Source: Christiangramia sp. (GTDB lineage Bacteria > Bacteroidota > Bacteroidia > Flavobacteriales > Flavobacteriaceae). Taken from it: a stretch of DNA of 13,409 nt. This document shows, one piece after another, positions 1 to 7,796 of this stretch. How positions within the stretch are numbered: the first letter of the stretch is position 1; each line of letters begins with the position of its first letter. The translations under genes and the position numbers were made by a program. The stretch covers positions 1-13,409 of the forward strand of contig JAGXII010000084.1 in the NCBI GenBank assembly GCA_024635735.1, written 5' to 3'. Below the pieces are notes generated by a model. The model saw only the letters and a list, made by a program, of their open reading frames with translations, had not been told where the DNA came from and ran no database searches.

Positions 1-1685
1 AATATAGGATAGATTCTTTCATCAGCCTTAAAAGGATTTTCGGTCATTGCTTCAAAGAAAAGAGGCTTGAAATATATCTTATTACCAATCATTTCAAAAC
101 CATCGCTTGTTTCAAACTTATAACTCTCCTTAATATCTTTCCCTATTAGATCCAGATTCTCAACTTTTACATCGCTAATCGCAGTGTTTGCCAGGTTTTC
201 AGAAATAGATTCAGTAAGATCCTCTTCAGACTTGCCTAGATTTACTTTCCTGAACTTTTTGGCATGAAGACCGTTTAGATTTGTATAATGTGAGCCTTTT
301 ACTTTTCCATCAGCGATTTGAACATTCAATCTGTTATTGATTTCTGAGATGTAATTCGGATTAAGATTCACCCAATCTGAAGCTCCATCTTCTTTAATAA
401 TTCTTCCCTGCCAGTTTCTTGACATCTCCGGTAGTTCACCAATACCTGCGGTGGGATCTGTAGCATCCAGTAACACCTTTTCTCCGTCGGAGAGTTCTAT
501 ACAGGAAATTAAATAGTTAAAACCATTACGTGTTGGAAAAAGCGGAATTCCATTACTTTGAGTACTTACAAGAACAGGACTTGCATTTATTCCTGCATGT
601 TTAAGCATTGCAGTTAATAGTAAATTAATATCGGCAGTATTCCCTACTCCCTCTTTATAAGCTTTCCTCGCACCATTTTCGGGCATAAATCCAATATAGT
701 CATTCCACTTTACCTTTTCTTTTACAAATTGAAAAATGAGCTCCACTTTTTCTGCGGGGTTTGAAACCCCGCTTAACAATGCGTCTACTTCATCTTCAAA
801 AAATCCGCTTCGATCTGTTTCCTTGCCCAGTCCTAAATCATCGTATATAGATTTTGTAACGCCTTCCCAGGTTTTGGAATAATTTTCCAAAGAAGAGTTC
901 GGAAATTTAGTTAGTTTAAGTTCCCATTTTATTCCGGCAGCATAATTCTGTAGATAATCTACATAAGGTTCGTCCTTTAATGCAGGAACATCATCCATAT
1001 TTACCTCATAGGTATTTATAAGATAATCTAAATTACCCTGCCGAAATGAATCCCGGCCTTCTTTCAAATCAATGTTCAAAGGTGATTTTAAATTGGAATA
1101 CTTTCCGAAAATAAGATACTCTGGAATACCCAGTTTCATTTCAAGTTTATTGATAGGAATGGTATACTGTAGACGAAAATCATCAATACTCGTGAAAAAA
1201 GGCGAATAAATCTGGTACTCATATTCAATCACACTACCCTCTTTCAATGCCGGCATAGTAAATTTTGTAGTATTGTGGTATTTAGAGGTTTTTTCAGTGA
1301 ATATTTCATCCTTATCCAGTTTTGTATCTACCAGCTTCCCGTTTTGTATGTTATAGGTATAGGCTTTAACTCCAGATATGTTTTCCTTTCCCCTGCCGTC
1401 ATTAGAATCATAGGTGCGTATTGATTTCGTAGCCCACTCAAAACCTTCTTTATTATAAATCTTGATTCTTTCGTGGAAATCTGTCACCAGTTTAAAACCC
1501 ACTCCGGAAGTATAAACGTAATAAGTGTTTCGGCTTTTAAAAAGTACGGCAGCATTCGCATCCTTATCCAATGGATGCTCCTTTTCCATTACTTCCTCCT
1601 TTGAAACTTTTCGAAATTTAAAATTCTGAGCCTGGAGAAAGGAAGCGCCAAAGAGCATGAAAAAGAGAGTGTAGTATTTAATCAT
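1..1685 (-). CDS. DUF3857-family secreted protein with degenerate transglutaminase-like domain (3' end outside window)
   Basis: The minus strand reads open from ATG at 1685 to the left edge, giving 561 codons with no stop, so the C-terminus is missing. The first ~20 residues (MIKYYTLFFMLFGASFLQAQ) form a Sec signal peptide, so the product is exported. Next comes a DUF3857-like beta-rich region, then a transglutaminase-like core. Where papain-like transglutaminases carry the catalytic Cys (G-D/S-C-K/A-D), this protein reads GNTAD with Thr350. The His position reads GFNYLIS. The Asp is kept (LLDATD, Asp407). I therefore infer a non-catalytic fold; this variant may be usual for this flavobacterial subfamily, but that is from memory. 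It starts 5 nt after the stop of the upstream paralogue, so the two are probably cotranscribed. The precise cellular role is unknown. Confidence 0.85.
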   Translation of the reverse strand, partial: MIKYYTLFFMLFGASFLQAQNFKFRKVSKEEVMEKEHPLDKDANAAVLFKSRNTYYVYTSGVGFKLVTDFHERIKIYNKEGFEWATKSIRTYDSNDGRGKENISGVKAYTYNIQNGKLVDTKLDKDEIFTEKTSKYHNTTKFTMPALKEGSVIEYEYQIYSPFFTSIDDFRLQYTIPINKLEMKLGIPEYLIFGKYSNLKSPLNIDLKEGRDSFRQGNLDYLINTYEVNMDDVPALKDEPYVDYLQNYAAGIKWELKLTKFPNSSLENYSKTWEGVTKSIYDDLGLGKETDRSGFFEDEVDALLSGVSNPAEKVELIFQFVKEKVKWNDYIGFMPENGARKAYKEGVGNTADINLLLTAMLKHAGINASPVLVSTQSNGIPLFPTRNGFNYLISCIELSDGEKVLLDATDPTAGIGELPEMSRNWQGRIIKEDGASDWVNLNPNYISEINNRLNVQIADGKVKGSHYTNLNGLHAKKFRKVNLGKSEEDLTESISENLANTAISDVKVENLDLIGKDIKESYKFETSDGFEMIGNKIYFKPLFFEAMTENPFKADERIYPI

Positions 1686-1690
1686 AATAC

Positions 1691-3589
1691 TTAGGTTTTG
1701 GTATTGGCAATGATTACTGCCTTTAGGTTATTGAGATAACTTATTTGAGATAGAAATTTTCGAAATTCATTATACTTCTCAGCCGTCCATTCTCCTTCTT
1801 TAAGCAATAAAGAACGGGTTACTTTTATTTCATCTTCCTTCGTTGGAGTGATTAAAAGGCTGAATCTTCCAAACTCCGATTCTACAAACTGACTTTCAGG
1901 TAAGGCTTCTATCCCATAACCTTTCGGTAATTTATACACGAACTCATCATTATATGTATGGCCGCGCTTCATCAATAAAGGACGTTTCCTATGGCTGTTT
2001 TTTTCTATGGAAATACTTCCCTGCTGAATAAAATTAAGCGGCACCAGCAGCCTGGTTCCTGCTTTAGACGCTAAACCCTCTCCACTAAAATTCAGCTTTT
2101 CACTGAATTTTATTTCATCCCTGTCATCTTAAAATTCAATTGAATTGAAGTTAATATTTTGAATATCTCCCCACTCATCTCGATAATACTTCTTCCGGTC
2201 CTTTTCAGTTTCTTTCTGAAGCCGGTAAATATCGCCGTATGGTATACCGTAACTGTTCCTTTCGAAATTGGCCACAAAACCTCCATTTTCATCCAGTTTG
2301 ATACTACAATTGATGGTTTCCAGGTTTTCTTCCTCTGAATATCGCTTTGTTTTAACCAGCTCTCCACCTTCTGGCTTTACCCGTAAAACATAACGGTCAT
2401 CGGTAAAATCTCCCAGGTAATTAAACGGTGATTCCTGGCTTGTACATTCCAGCCATATATCGGCAGTATCTTTTTGTGGGATATTGAGAATGACATGATT
2501 TCCCTGCATTTTTGTAAAATCAGGGTCAATATTTCTTTTTTTCCCTCCAAAAACCACCGTATAATAAGAATCGATACCCTGGGATTTCAATAAGGCTTTA
2601 GTATAATTGGTTAGACCTTTACAATCGCCATATTTCAATCTATCTACTTCACGGGCTGTAGAAGGCTCCCAGCCACCAATTCCATACGAAACCGCTATAT
2701 AACGTGTATTTTCCTGCACATATTTATAAATTATTCTTGCCTTTTCTTCGATAGTTTGAGCATTGGCAGTAAGGGATTTTATCTTACTAACGGTTGCGAC
2801 AGAAAGTTCATCGTGATCACTCACCAGATTCTCATACATCCATTTACCAAATTCCTCCCAGTTGGTTGCCCTTCCTTTTACTTCTTCCAATTCAAATTCA
2901 TTCAAAGCGACCAGAACTCTCGGAGCAAACTCATCAAAATCGGGACTTAAAACTTCATACTCGAAGGCAGGTAAACCGGTGACTCTATAATCCAGATTAG
3001 AACCTGAATTATTTTGAACCATAGTGGTATTTTCAAAATTTCTTTCGGTAAATCTAACCGGAATATTTTCGGGGTTCAGCAGTTTAAATGAAGAGCTTTC
3101 CACACTAACATCATAACCTTCAACGGGCACCCAATCCCCTATAAATACAGAATTATTCTCCTCTACTTCACTGATATACTCTACCGTATAAGGATACGAA
3201 CGAGGGGTATAATCTAAATAACTCACCCTGTTATCTGAAAACAAAATGAACGAAGGAAAACTGCTCTGATCTTTAAAATCCCGGGATTTTATTTTATCAA
3301 TCTCCTCCCCGTTTTTATCATAAATAATCGCCTCCTGGTCTTTTATATGAATGCTTTCATCATAGAACTCCATGGCTCTTACATAGGAATCTCCATCCTT
3401 ATTCAAGACGGTAACCACCCTCTTCCTGGTAACGATGAGATGGTCCAGATCTTTGATTTCAATACTTCTACTGTAATTGCGGATAACAGCATCCGCATTT
3501 TTTAATAAAACAGGATCAATATCCTTAACAGGATAATTCTGAGCGTGGATGGTTACACCAGCTAGAAAAAACAGGAATAAAAGGCGCAT
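1691..3589 (-). pseudogene. DUF3857 / transglutaminase-core / DUF3858 secreted protein, interrupted by one in-frame TAA
   Basis: Translation from ATG at 3589 gives a signal peptide (MRLLFLFFLAGVTIHAQ), a DUF3857-like N-terminal region (~25-230) and a transglutaminase core (~270-390) with Cys323 in KYGDCKGL, His365 in GNHVILN and an acidic residue in WLECTSQ. It stops after 486 residues at TAA 2129-2131. The same frame then stays open for 145 codons to TAA 1691-1693. That tail reads as a normal continuation (DDRDEIKFSEKLNF..., then LPKGYGIEALPE and a final LLLKEGEW...KYNEFRKF), matching the C-terminal DUF3858-like part of the family. Total span is 633 codons, the expected family length of roughly 630-650. 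No frameshift is needed; one base change such as AAA, AAG or GAA to TAA/TAG-type explains it. Alternatives are a sequencing error, a functional truncated protein, or independent translation of the tail from GTG 2044. Confidence 0.8.
2129..2131 (-). other. in-frame premature TAA inside the DUF3857/DUF3858 gene
   Basis: The codon before is TTT (residue 486, Phe) and the codons after read Asp-Asp-Arg-Asp-Glu-Ile-Lys-Phe in the same frame. Because homologous-looking sequence continues on both sides without a shift, this is a nonsense codon and not an indel. It falls between the transglutaminase core and the DUF3858 region, so a protein ending here would lack only the last domain. Confidence 0.8.
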
Positions 3590-3640
3590 TAATAGATTTG
3601 GAAATGTTTATAAGCGCAATATATAAAAAATTAACGTTTT

Positions 3641-4093
3641 TTAACACTTATTTTTAGAATCCAGCAAAATAGTTACCGGCCCGTCGTTGAGAAGTGACAC
3701 TTTCATATCGGCTCCAAATCTTCCTGTTCCAACCTGTTTTCCAAATTCCTTTTCAAATCTTTGAATGAATTCTTCATAAAGAGGCTCCGCTATTTCAGGT
3801 TTTGCGGCTTTTATATAACTCGGGCGATTGCCTTTTTTAGTGCTGGCGTGAAGAGTAAACTGACTCACAATAATCGCGTCCCCGTCAATATCTTTAATTG
3901 AATTATTCATGACTCCGTTTTCATCATTAAAAATTCTCATGTTGGTGATCTTACGGCACAGCCACTCCATATCTTCCAGCCCATCTTCATCTTCAATGCC
4001 AAGCAGGATTAAAAGTCCGTCCCCTATTACCGCCGAGATTTTATGGTCTATTCTTACAGATGCTTCTGATACTCGTTGTAAAACTGCACGCAT
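3641..4093 (-). CDS. dtd: D-aminoacyl-tRNA deacylase
   Basis: This cytosolic homodimeric enzyme hydrolyses D-amino acids (for example D-Tyr) and mischarged Gly from tRNA, protecting translation. The 150-residue product has the family's usual length. It carries both hallmark motifs: SQFTL at 77-81, with the Thr used in catalysis, and NDGPVT at 136-141, the Gly-Pro chirality motif. It also has the conserved N-terminal MRAVLQRVSEASV and the GNRPSY segment at 88-93. Its ATG (4091-4093) overlaps the rsgA stop by one base (TAATG), which implies translational coupling in a two-gene operon. The TAA at 3641-3643 is followed by AT-rich DNA with no GC-rich hairpin, so transcription may continue into the DUF3857 genes 51 nt downstream. 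Confidence 0.96.
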   Translation of the reverse strand: MRAVLQRVSEASVRIDHKISAVIGDGLLILLGIEDEDGLEDMEWLCRKITNMRIFNDENGVMNNSIKDIDGDAIIVSQFTLHASTKKGNRPSYIKAAKPEIAEPLYEEFIQRFEKEFGKQVGTGRFGADMKVSLLNDGPVTILLDSKNKC

Positions 4094-5040
4094 TATTTTT
4101 GATATTGATCTATTCTATAATTCTCGTCTTCTCCTTCCATAATTTGAAGATAACTTTTATACCTTGACCAGGCAATTTCATCATTTTCCAATGCCTCCTT
4201 AACCGCGCATTTAGGCTCTTCTATATGCAGACAATTATGGAATTTACAGTGTTTCTTGCGCTCAAAAAATTCCGGAAAGTAATCGCCAATCTCTTCCCGT
4301 TCCATATCTACTACTCCAAATCCTTTGATCCCGGGAGTATCAATTATTCTGGCATCAAAACTTAGATCAAACATTTCAGCAAAAGTAGTAGTATGCTGTC
4401 CCTGGCCATGTTGTTCTGAAACTTTGGCTGTTTTAAGTTGAAGAGCGGGTTCAAGGGCGTTAACCAGTGTGGATTTCCCGGTTCCGCTATGTCCGGAAAT
4501 CATACTCGTTTTACCAGTCATTTTTTCTTTTACCTTATCGACATTCTTACCCTTTTTAGCAGAAATACCAATACATTCATATCCGGCATTCCGGTATAAT
4601 TCTGCCAGGTATTTTACTTCAGCCAATTCTTCAATTGAATAAGTGTCAATTTTATTAAAAAGTAGGATTGCGTTGATATCATAAGCCTCGGCTGTCACAA
4701 GAAACCTGTCTATAAAAGTTGTAAGTGTTGGAGGATTATTTAGAGTTACCAATAAAAATACTTGATCGATATTAGCCGCGATAATGTGGGTTTGCTTTGA
4801 GAGATTCACAGATTTACGGATAATATAATTGTCGCGCTCTTCTATCTTTTTTATCACACCATATTTGGTATCTGATGAATCTTCCAGGTCAAATATCACG
4901 TTATCACCAACAGCCACCGGATTTGTACTTTTGATCCCCTGAATCCTGAATTTCCCCTTTATACGGCACTCATAGAACTCTCCCTCTTCAGCTTTTACCT
5001 GATACCAGCTTCCTGTTGATTTATAAACCTTTCCGTGCAT
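4093..5040 (-). CDS. rsgA: Ribosome small-subunit-dependent GTPase A (RsgA)
   Basis: RsgA is a circularly permuted GTPase that binds the 30S subunit and helps late maturation near the decoding centre. The 315-residue product has the family's domain order: an N-terminal OB-fold (~1-75), then G4 (NKID, 129-132), G5-like ISAKKG (159-164), G1/P-loop GHSGTGKST (183-191), a G2-region GQHTTT (~214-219) and G3 DTPG (234-237). A C-terminal zinc knuckle follows with Cys265, Cys270, His272 and Cys278. The G4-G1-G3 order is diagnostic of the permuted family. It is the first gene of an rsgA-dtd pair and is divergent from the secreted-protein gene that begins at 5131. No clear promoter element was found for it in the AT-rich 5041-5130 gap. 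Confidence 0.96.
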   Translation of the reverse strand: MHGKVYKSTGSWYQVKAEEGEFYECRIKGKFRIQGIKSTNPVAVGDNVIFDLEDSSDTKYGVIKKIEERDNYIIRKSVNLSKQTHIIAANIDQVFLLVTLNNPPTLTTFIDRFLVTAEAYDINAILLFNKIDTYSIEELAEVKYLAELYRNAGYECIGISAKKGKNVDKVKEKMTGKTSMISGHSGTGKSTLVNALEPALQLKTAKVSEQHGQGQHTTTFAEMFDLSFDARIIDTPGIKGFGVVDMEREEIGDYFPEFFERKKHCKFHNCLHIEEPKCAVKEALENDEIAWSRYKSYLQIMEGEDENYRIDQYQK

Positions 5041-5093
5041 TAATAATGTTAAATAAAATAAAAAATATGATTCTAAATCTTAATTTTTTAAGA

Positions 5094-5101
5094 TATGTTT
5101 G
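5094..5101 (+). promoter_or_regulatory. candidate Bacteroidota -7 element (TATGTTTG)
   Basis: The octamer matches TAnnTTTG exactly. No good -33 TTTG is visible 17-23 nt upstream, so support is partial. It overlaps an upstream in-frame ATG at 5095, which argues that this ATG lies in the promoter and that translation begins at ATG 5131. Confidence 0.4.
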
Positions 5102-5130
5102 GCTCCGTTTATTTAACCAATCATACATCC

Positions 5131-5778
5131 ATGTACAAATTTACTTTTAAATTATTCATGGCCATGCTATTCTTATTCAATTTGAATTCAGCAATGGCCC
5201 AAACCAATCTTTATCAGCATCCGGATTTTGATAAATTAACCGCCAATCACAAAATTATTGCCATTGTTCCTTTCCAGGCCAGCGTCAGTTTACGCCCGAA
5301 ACAGATGAAGGAAATGACAACAGATCAATTAAAAGAACTTGAAAAAGGTGAAGGTCTTTCAATACAGTCAGCAATGTATTCATGGTTTCTTAAGCGCAAG
5401 AAAAGAGGTGATCTGGAAGTAGACCTTCAGGATACTAAGAGAACTAATGCTCTCTTGCATCAAGCTAAAATCACTGATATTAACCTGCATACTTCCGAAG
5501 AAATTGCAGAAATATTAGGTGTGGACGCTGTTATTTCGGGAACTTTTGAAACCGACAAGCCAATGTCTGACGGAGCTTCTATAGCCCTGAGACTTCTTGT
5601 GGGATTCTGGGGAAGCACTAATACTGCTGTAATTAACATGAGTGTTAATAATGCGGGTACCGGTGAACTTCTTTGGAATTACAATAAAAAAGTAAGAGGC
5701 AGCCTGGGCAGTGATAATGATGCTTTAATCAACGTTTTAATGCGTAAAGCCTCCAGACGTTTAGGCTATACCGATTAA
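5131..5778 (+). CDS. secreted protein with CsgG/TolB-N-like features
   Basis: I chose ATG 5131 over the in-frame ATG 5095 because it gives a clean Sec signal peptide (residues 1-23, cleavage after AMA) and because 5095 sits in a likely -7 promoter box. The mature part, in a 215-residue precursor, has a KIIAIVPF strand (41-48), a helix-rich segment with many charged residues (~57-105), then EEIAEILGVDAVISGTF (123-139). The pattern IA(I/V)xPF followed by LGVDAVIxG is typical of proteins with a CsgG/TolB-N-terminal fold, and TGELLWNY (177-184) fits their late beta strand. There is no lipobox Cys, so it is probably periplasmic. It stands alone between two minus-strand operons and ends at a strong terminator. 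Exact function is unknown. Confidence 0.8.
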   Translation: MYKFTFKLFMAMLFLFNLNSAMAQTNLYQHPDFDKLTANHKIIAIVPFQASVSLRPKQMKEMTTDQLKELEKGEGLSIQSAMYSWFLKRKKRGDLEVDLQDTKRTNALLHQAKITDINLHTSEEIAEILGVDAVISGTFETDKPMSDGASIALRLLVGFWGSTNTAVINMSVNNAGTGELLWNYNKKVRGSLGSDNDALINVLMRKASRRLGYTD

Positions 5779-5792
5779 TCACAACCATAAAT

Positions 5793-5828
5793 AAAAAATG
5801 CTGTCAGGAGCCTGACAGCATTTTTTTT
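5793..5828. terminator. bidirectional intrinsic terminator
   Basis: AAAAAATGCTGTCAGG (5793-5808) and its exact reverse complement (5811-5826) flank AG, giving a 16-bp inverted repeat with a GC-rich core. T's follow on the plus strand and, by symmetry, U's on the minus transcript. It lies between two convergent gene ends (5778 plus, 5834 minus) and can serve both. Confidence 0.92.
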
Positions 5829-5833
5829 ATCCT

Positions 5834-6922
5834 CTACCGTATGCCGTCCAGGATTTTCTGTTGATGGTTAATTGATTCCTGGTGAATCGCTTTGAACATT
5901 CTTAGCACAAATTCTTCACTAAGACCTTTTTCTTCTCCTTCCAGTACCATTTTTCCGAGTATCTCATTCCATCTTTTAGTTTGCAAGATGGCAACGTTCT
6001 TCTCTTTTTTCACCTGGCCTATTTCTTCGGCTATTTTCATCCTTTTTGATAAAATCTCCAAAATCTGACTATCGGTAATGTCAATTTTAGACCTAAGCGT
6101 ATTAAGCTTATTTTGAAACTCTTCACTTGCCGAAATTTCCTTTCTCACTTTCAGGTCCTGCATTATATTTATAAGTGTTTCAGGGGTTATTTGTTGAGCC
6201 GCATCACTCCAGGCTTTATCTGGAGTATGATGTGTTTCTACCATAATTCCATCATAGTTTAAATCCAGGGCTGTCTGGCAAAGATCGAAGATAATATCTC
6301 TTCGACCCGCGATATGAGATGGATCCAGAATTAGTGGCAGATCAGGGAATTTATTCTGAAGTTCAATAGGAATCTGCCATTCCGGGTTATTACGGTATTT
6401 TGTTTTTTCATAAGCTGAGAATCCTCTGTGGATTACTCCCAGTTTGGAGATATCTGCAGTATGCAATCTTTCTACGGCACCAAGCCATAGAGAAAGATCA
6501 GGGTTCACAGGATTCTTGACAAGAACGATCTTATCAGTTCCTTTTAAAGCGTCGGCTATCTCCTGAACGATAAACGGGGATACCGTTGTTCTGGCACCAA
6601 TCCAGAGAATATCCACATCATGTTTTAGCGCAAGTTCTACGTGGTTCGGGTTGGCGACTTCGGTAGTTGTAAGAAGACCTGTTTCTTCTTTTGCTTTCTG
6701 AAGCCATTTTAATCCAAGTGCCCCTACACCTTCAAAGTTTCCGGGTCTTGTTCTCGGTTTCCAGATTCCCGCCCGCAATACAGTGGCATCACTGTCTTTT
6801 AACTGATGTGCGATCGTTAATACCTGTTCTTCGGTTTCGGCACTACGTGGGCCTGCAATTACCAGCGGGTGCGATAAATTGAAATCGTCCAGCCATTTTC
6901 TGAGTTGTGTACTATTTTCCAT
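5834..6922 (-). CDS. bifunctional DAHP synthase / chorismate mutase (AroQ type)
   Basis: The N-terminal domain (~15-260) is a class I-beta 3-deoxy-D-arabino-heptulosonate-7-phosphate synthase, which condenses PEP and erythrose 4-phosphate as the first shikimate step. Motifs: RAGIWKPRTRP (50-60), GAR (109-111), LVKNPVNPD (134-142), IHRGFS (164-169), DPSHIAGRRD (200-209) and VETH...AWSD (228-240). The C-terminal ~90 residues are an all-helical AroQ chorismate mutase (LRSKID 276-281, Arg294, KKEK 305-308, Arg317, HQESINHQQ 347-355). This order, with the mutase at the C-terminus, is the reverse of the Bacillus fusion. His203, Glu229 and Asp240 match metal ligands, but the AGPCS Cys is Arg26 (CGT). 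It overlaps tyrA by 11 nt, is last in the aromatic operon and ends at a terminator. Confidence 0.93.
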   Translation of the reverse strand: MENSTQLRKWLDDFNLSHPLVIAGPRSAETEEQVLTIAHQLKDSDATVLRAGIWKPRTRPGNFEGVGALGLKWLQKAKEETGLLTTTEVANPNHVELALKHDVDILWIGARTTVSPFIVQEIADALKGTDKIVLVKNPVNPDLSLWLGAVERLHTADISKLGVIHRGFSAYEKTKYRNNPEWQIPIELQNKFPDLPLILDPSHIAGRRDIIFDLCQTALDLNYDGIMVETHHTPDKAWSDAAQQITPETLINIMQDLKVRKEISASEEFQNKLNTLRSKIDITDSQILEILSKRMKIAEEIGQVKKEKNVAILQTKRWNEILGKMVLEGEEKGLSEEFVLRMFKAIHQESINHQQKILDGIR

Positions 6923-7796
6923 TTTCCAGTATCTTTAAGTTTTCGTTCTGAGTAATTCCGTTTAATACGTCTTTTATATGATTTGTTTTCTCCATTTCGT
7001 TGAAGACTTCTTCAAAATCATCGGCTTCCATTAATTGCCTGAAATGTTGAAGATTTGATATATATTCATCTAAGGTTTCTATTACATTTTTCTTATTCTG
7101 GCTAAAGATTGGAGTCCACATGGCGGGTGAACTTTTGGCCAGTCTTACGGTAGAGGCGAAACCACTTCCTGCGAGGTCGAAAATATCCCTTTCATTCTTC
7201 TCTTTTTCGAGTATCGTTTTGCCAAGCATAAAAGCGCTTATATGCGATAAATGGGAAACATAGGCAATATGGCGGTCATGCGAAGCAGGATCCATATAGC
7301 GAATTCTCATCCCCAGAGCATGAAATATTTCCAGCGCTCTTTCCTGAAGTTTAAAGGCCGTTTTCTCTACCTCACAGATAATATTGGTTTTATGAGAAAA
7401 AAGACCTTTTATCGCTGCGGAAGGACCTGAAAATTCTGTTCCTGCAATGGGATGTCCCGCCAGGTAATTCCTTCTCTTAGGATGGTTGGTCACTTTTTTA
7501 CAAAGCTCTTCTTTAGTGGAACCCGCATCGGTTACAAGACAATTATCATTAATTTGATCCAGTACTTTTGGCAATACTTCCAGTGAAATATCTACCGGAA
7601 TTGCCAGATAAACCAGGTCTGCTTCAGCGAGGTCCTTAAATTCGGCCTCCTTGTCTATAATTCCCGACTTCACTGCTTCCTTTAAATGATCCTCATTTTT
7701 ATCAATCCCGAATACTTCAATTCCTTTAAATGAAGATTTGAGATCCAGTGCAAAAGAGCCACCAATCAATCCGGTTCCTATTATAAAAACTTTCAT
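6912..7796 (-). CDS. tyrA: prephenate dehydrogenase
   Basis: This enzyme oxidatively decarboxylates prephenate to 4-hydroxyphenylpyruvate with NAD(P)+, the Tyr branch. The 294-residue product starts with a Rossmann motif GTGLIGGS (7-14). Next come DAGSTK (90-95) and GHPIAGTE (114-121); His115 matches the catalytic His of the family. Further on are SHLSHISAFML and STVRLAKSSP, where Arg218 is the likely substrate-binding Arg. There is no C-terminal ACT domain and no fused mutase, so feedback control through this protein is less obvious. Its ATG overlaps the preceding aminotransferase stop (ATGA, 4 nt), and its end overlaps the DAHP synthase/mutase start by 11 nt, so the genes are tightly coupled. 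Confidence 0.95.
   Translation of the reverse strand: MKVFIIGTGLIGGSFALDLKSSFKGIEVFGIDKNEDHLKEAVKSGIIDKEAEFKDLAEADLVYLAIPVDISLEVLPKVLDQINDNCLVTDAGSTKEELCKKVTNHPKRRNYLAGHPIAGTEFSGPSAAIKGLFSHKTNIICEVEKTAFKLQERALEIFHALGMRIRYMDPASHDRHIAYVSHLSHISAFMLGKTILEKEKNERDIFDLAGSGFASTVRLAKSSPAMWTPIFSQNKKNVIETLDEYISNLQHFRQLMEADDFEEVFNEMEKTNHIKDVLNGITQNENLKILENGK

Noticed and set aside
2110..2367. 85-codon minus-strand ORF spanning the premature stop
   Set aside because: It is in a different frame from the DUF3857 gene. The homologous reading on both sides of the stop is in the main frame, so a frameshift explanation through this ORF is not needed.
3275..3290. 16-bp palindrome AAAATCCCGGGATTTT
   Set aside because: It lies wholly inside a conserved coding region (codons around residues 100-105 of the DUF3857 protein) with no intergenic role visible; likely chance.
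3590..3640. Possible terminator after dtd (AAAAAACGTTAATTTTTT)
   Set aside because: The potential stem is almost entirely A-T with only the ACGT core, too weak to call as an intrinsic terminator.
5095..5130. N-terminal extension of the 5131-5778 gene from ATG 5095
   Set aside because: It would bury the signal peptide behind 12 extra polar residues, and the ATG overlaps a TAnnTTTG promoter box.
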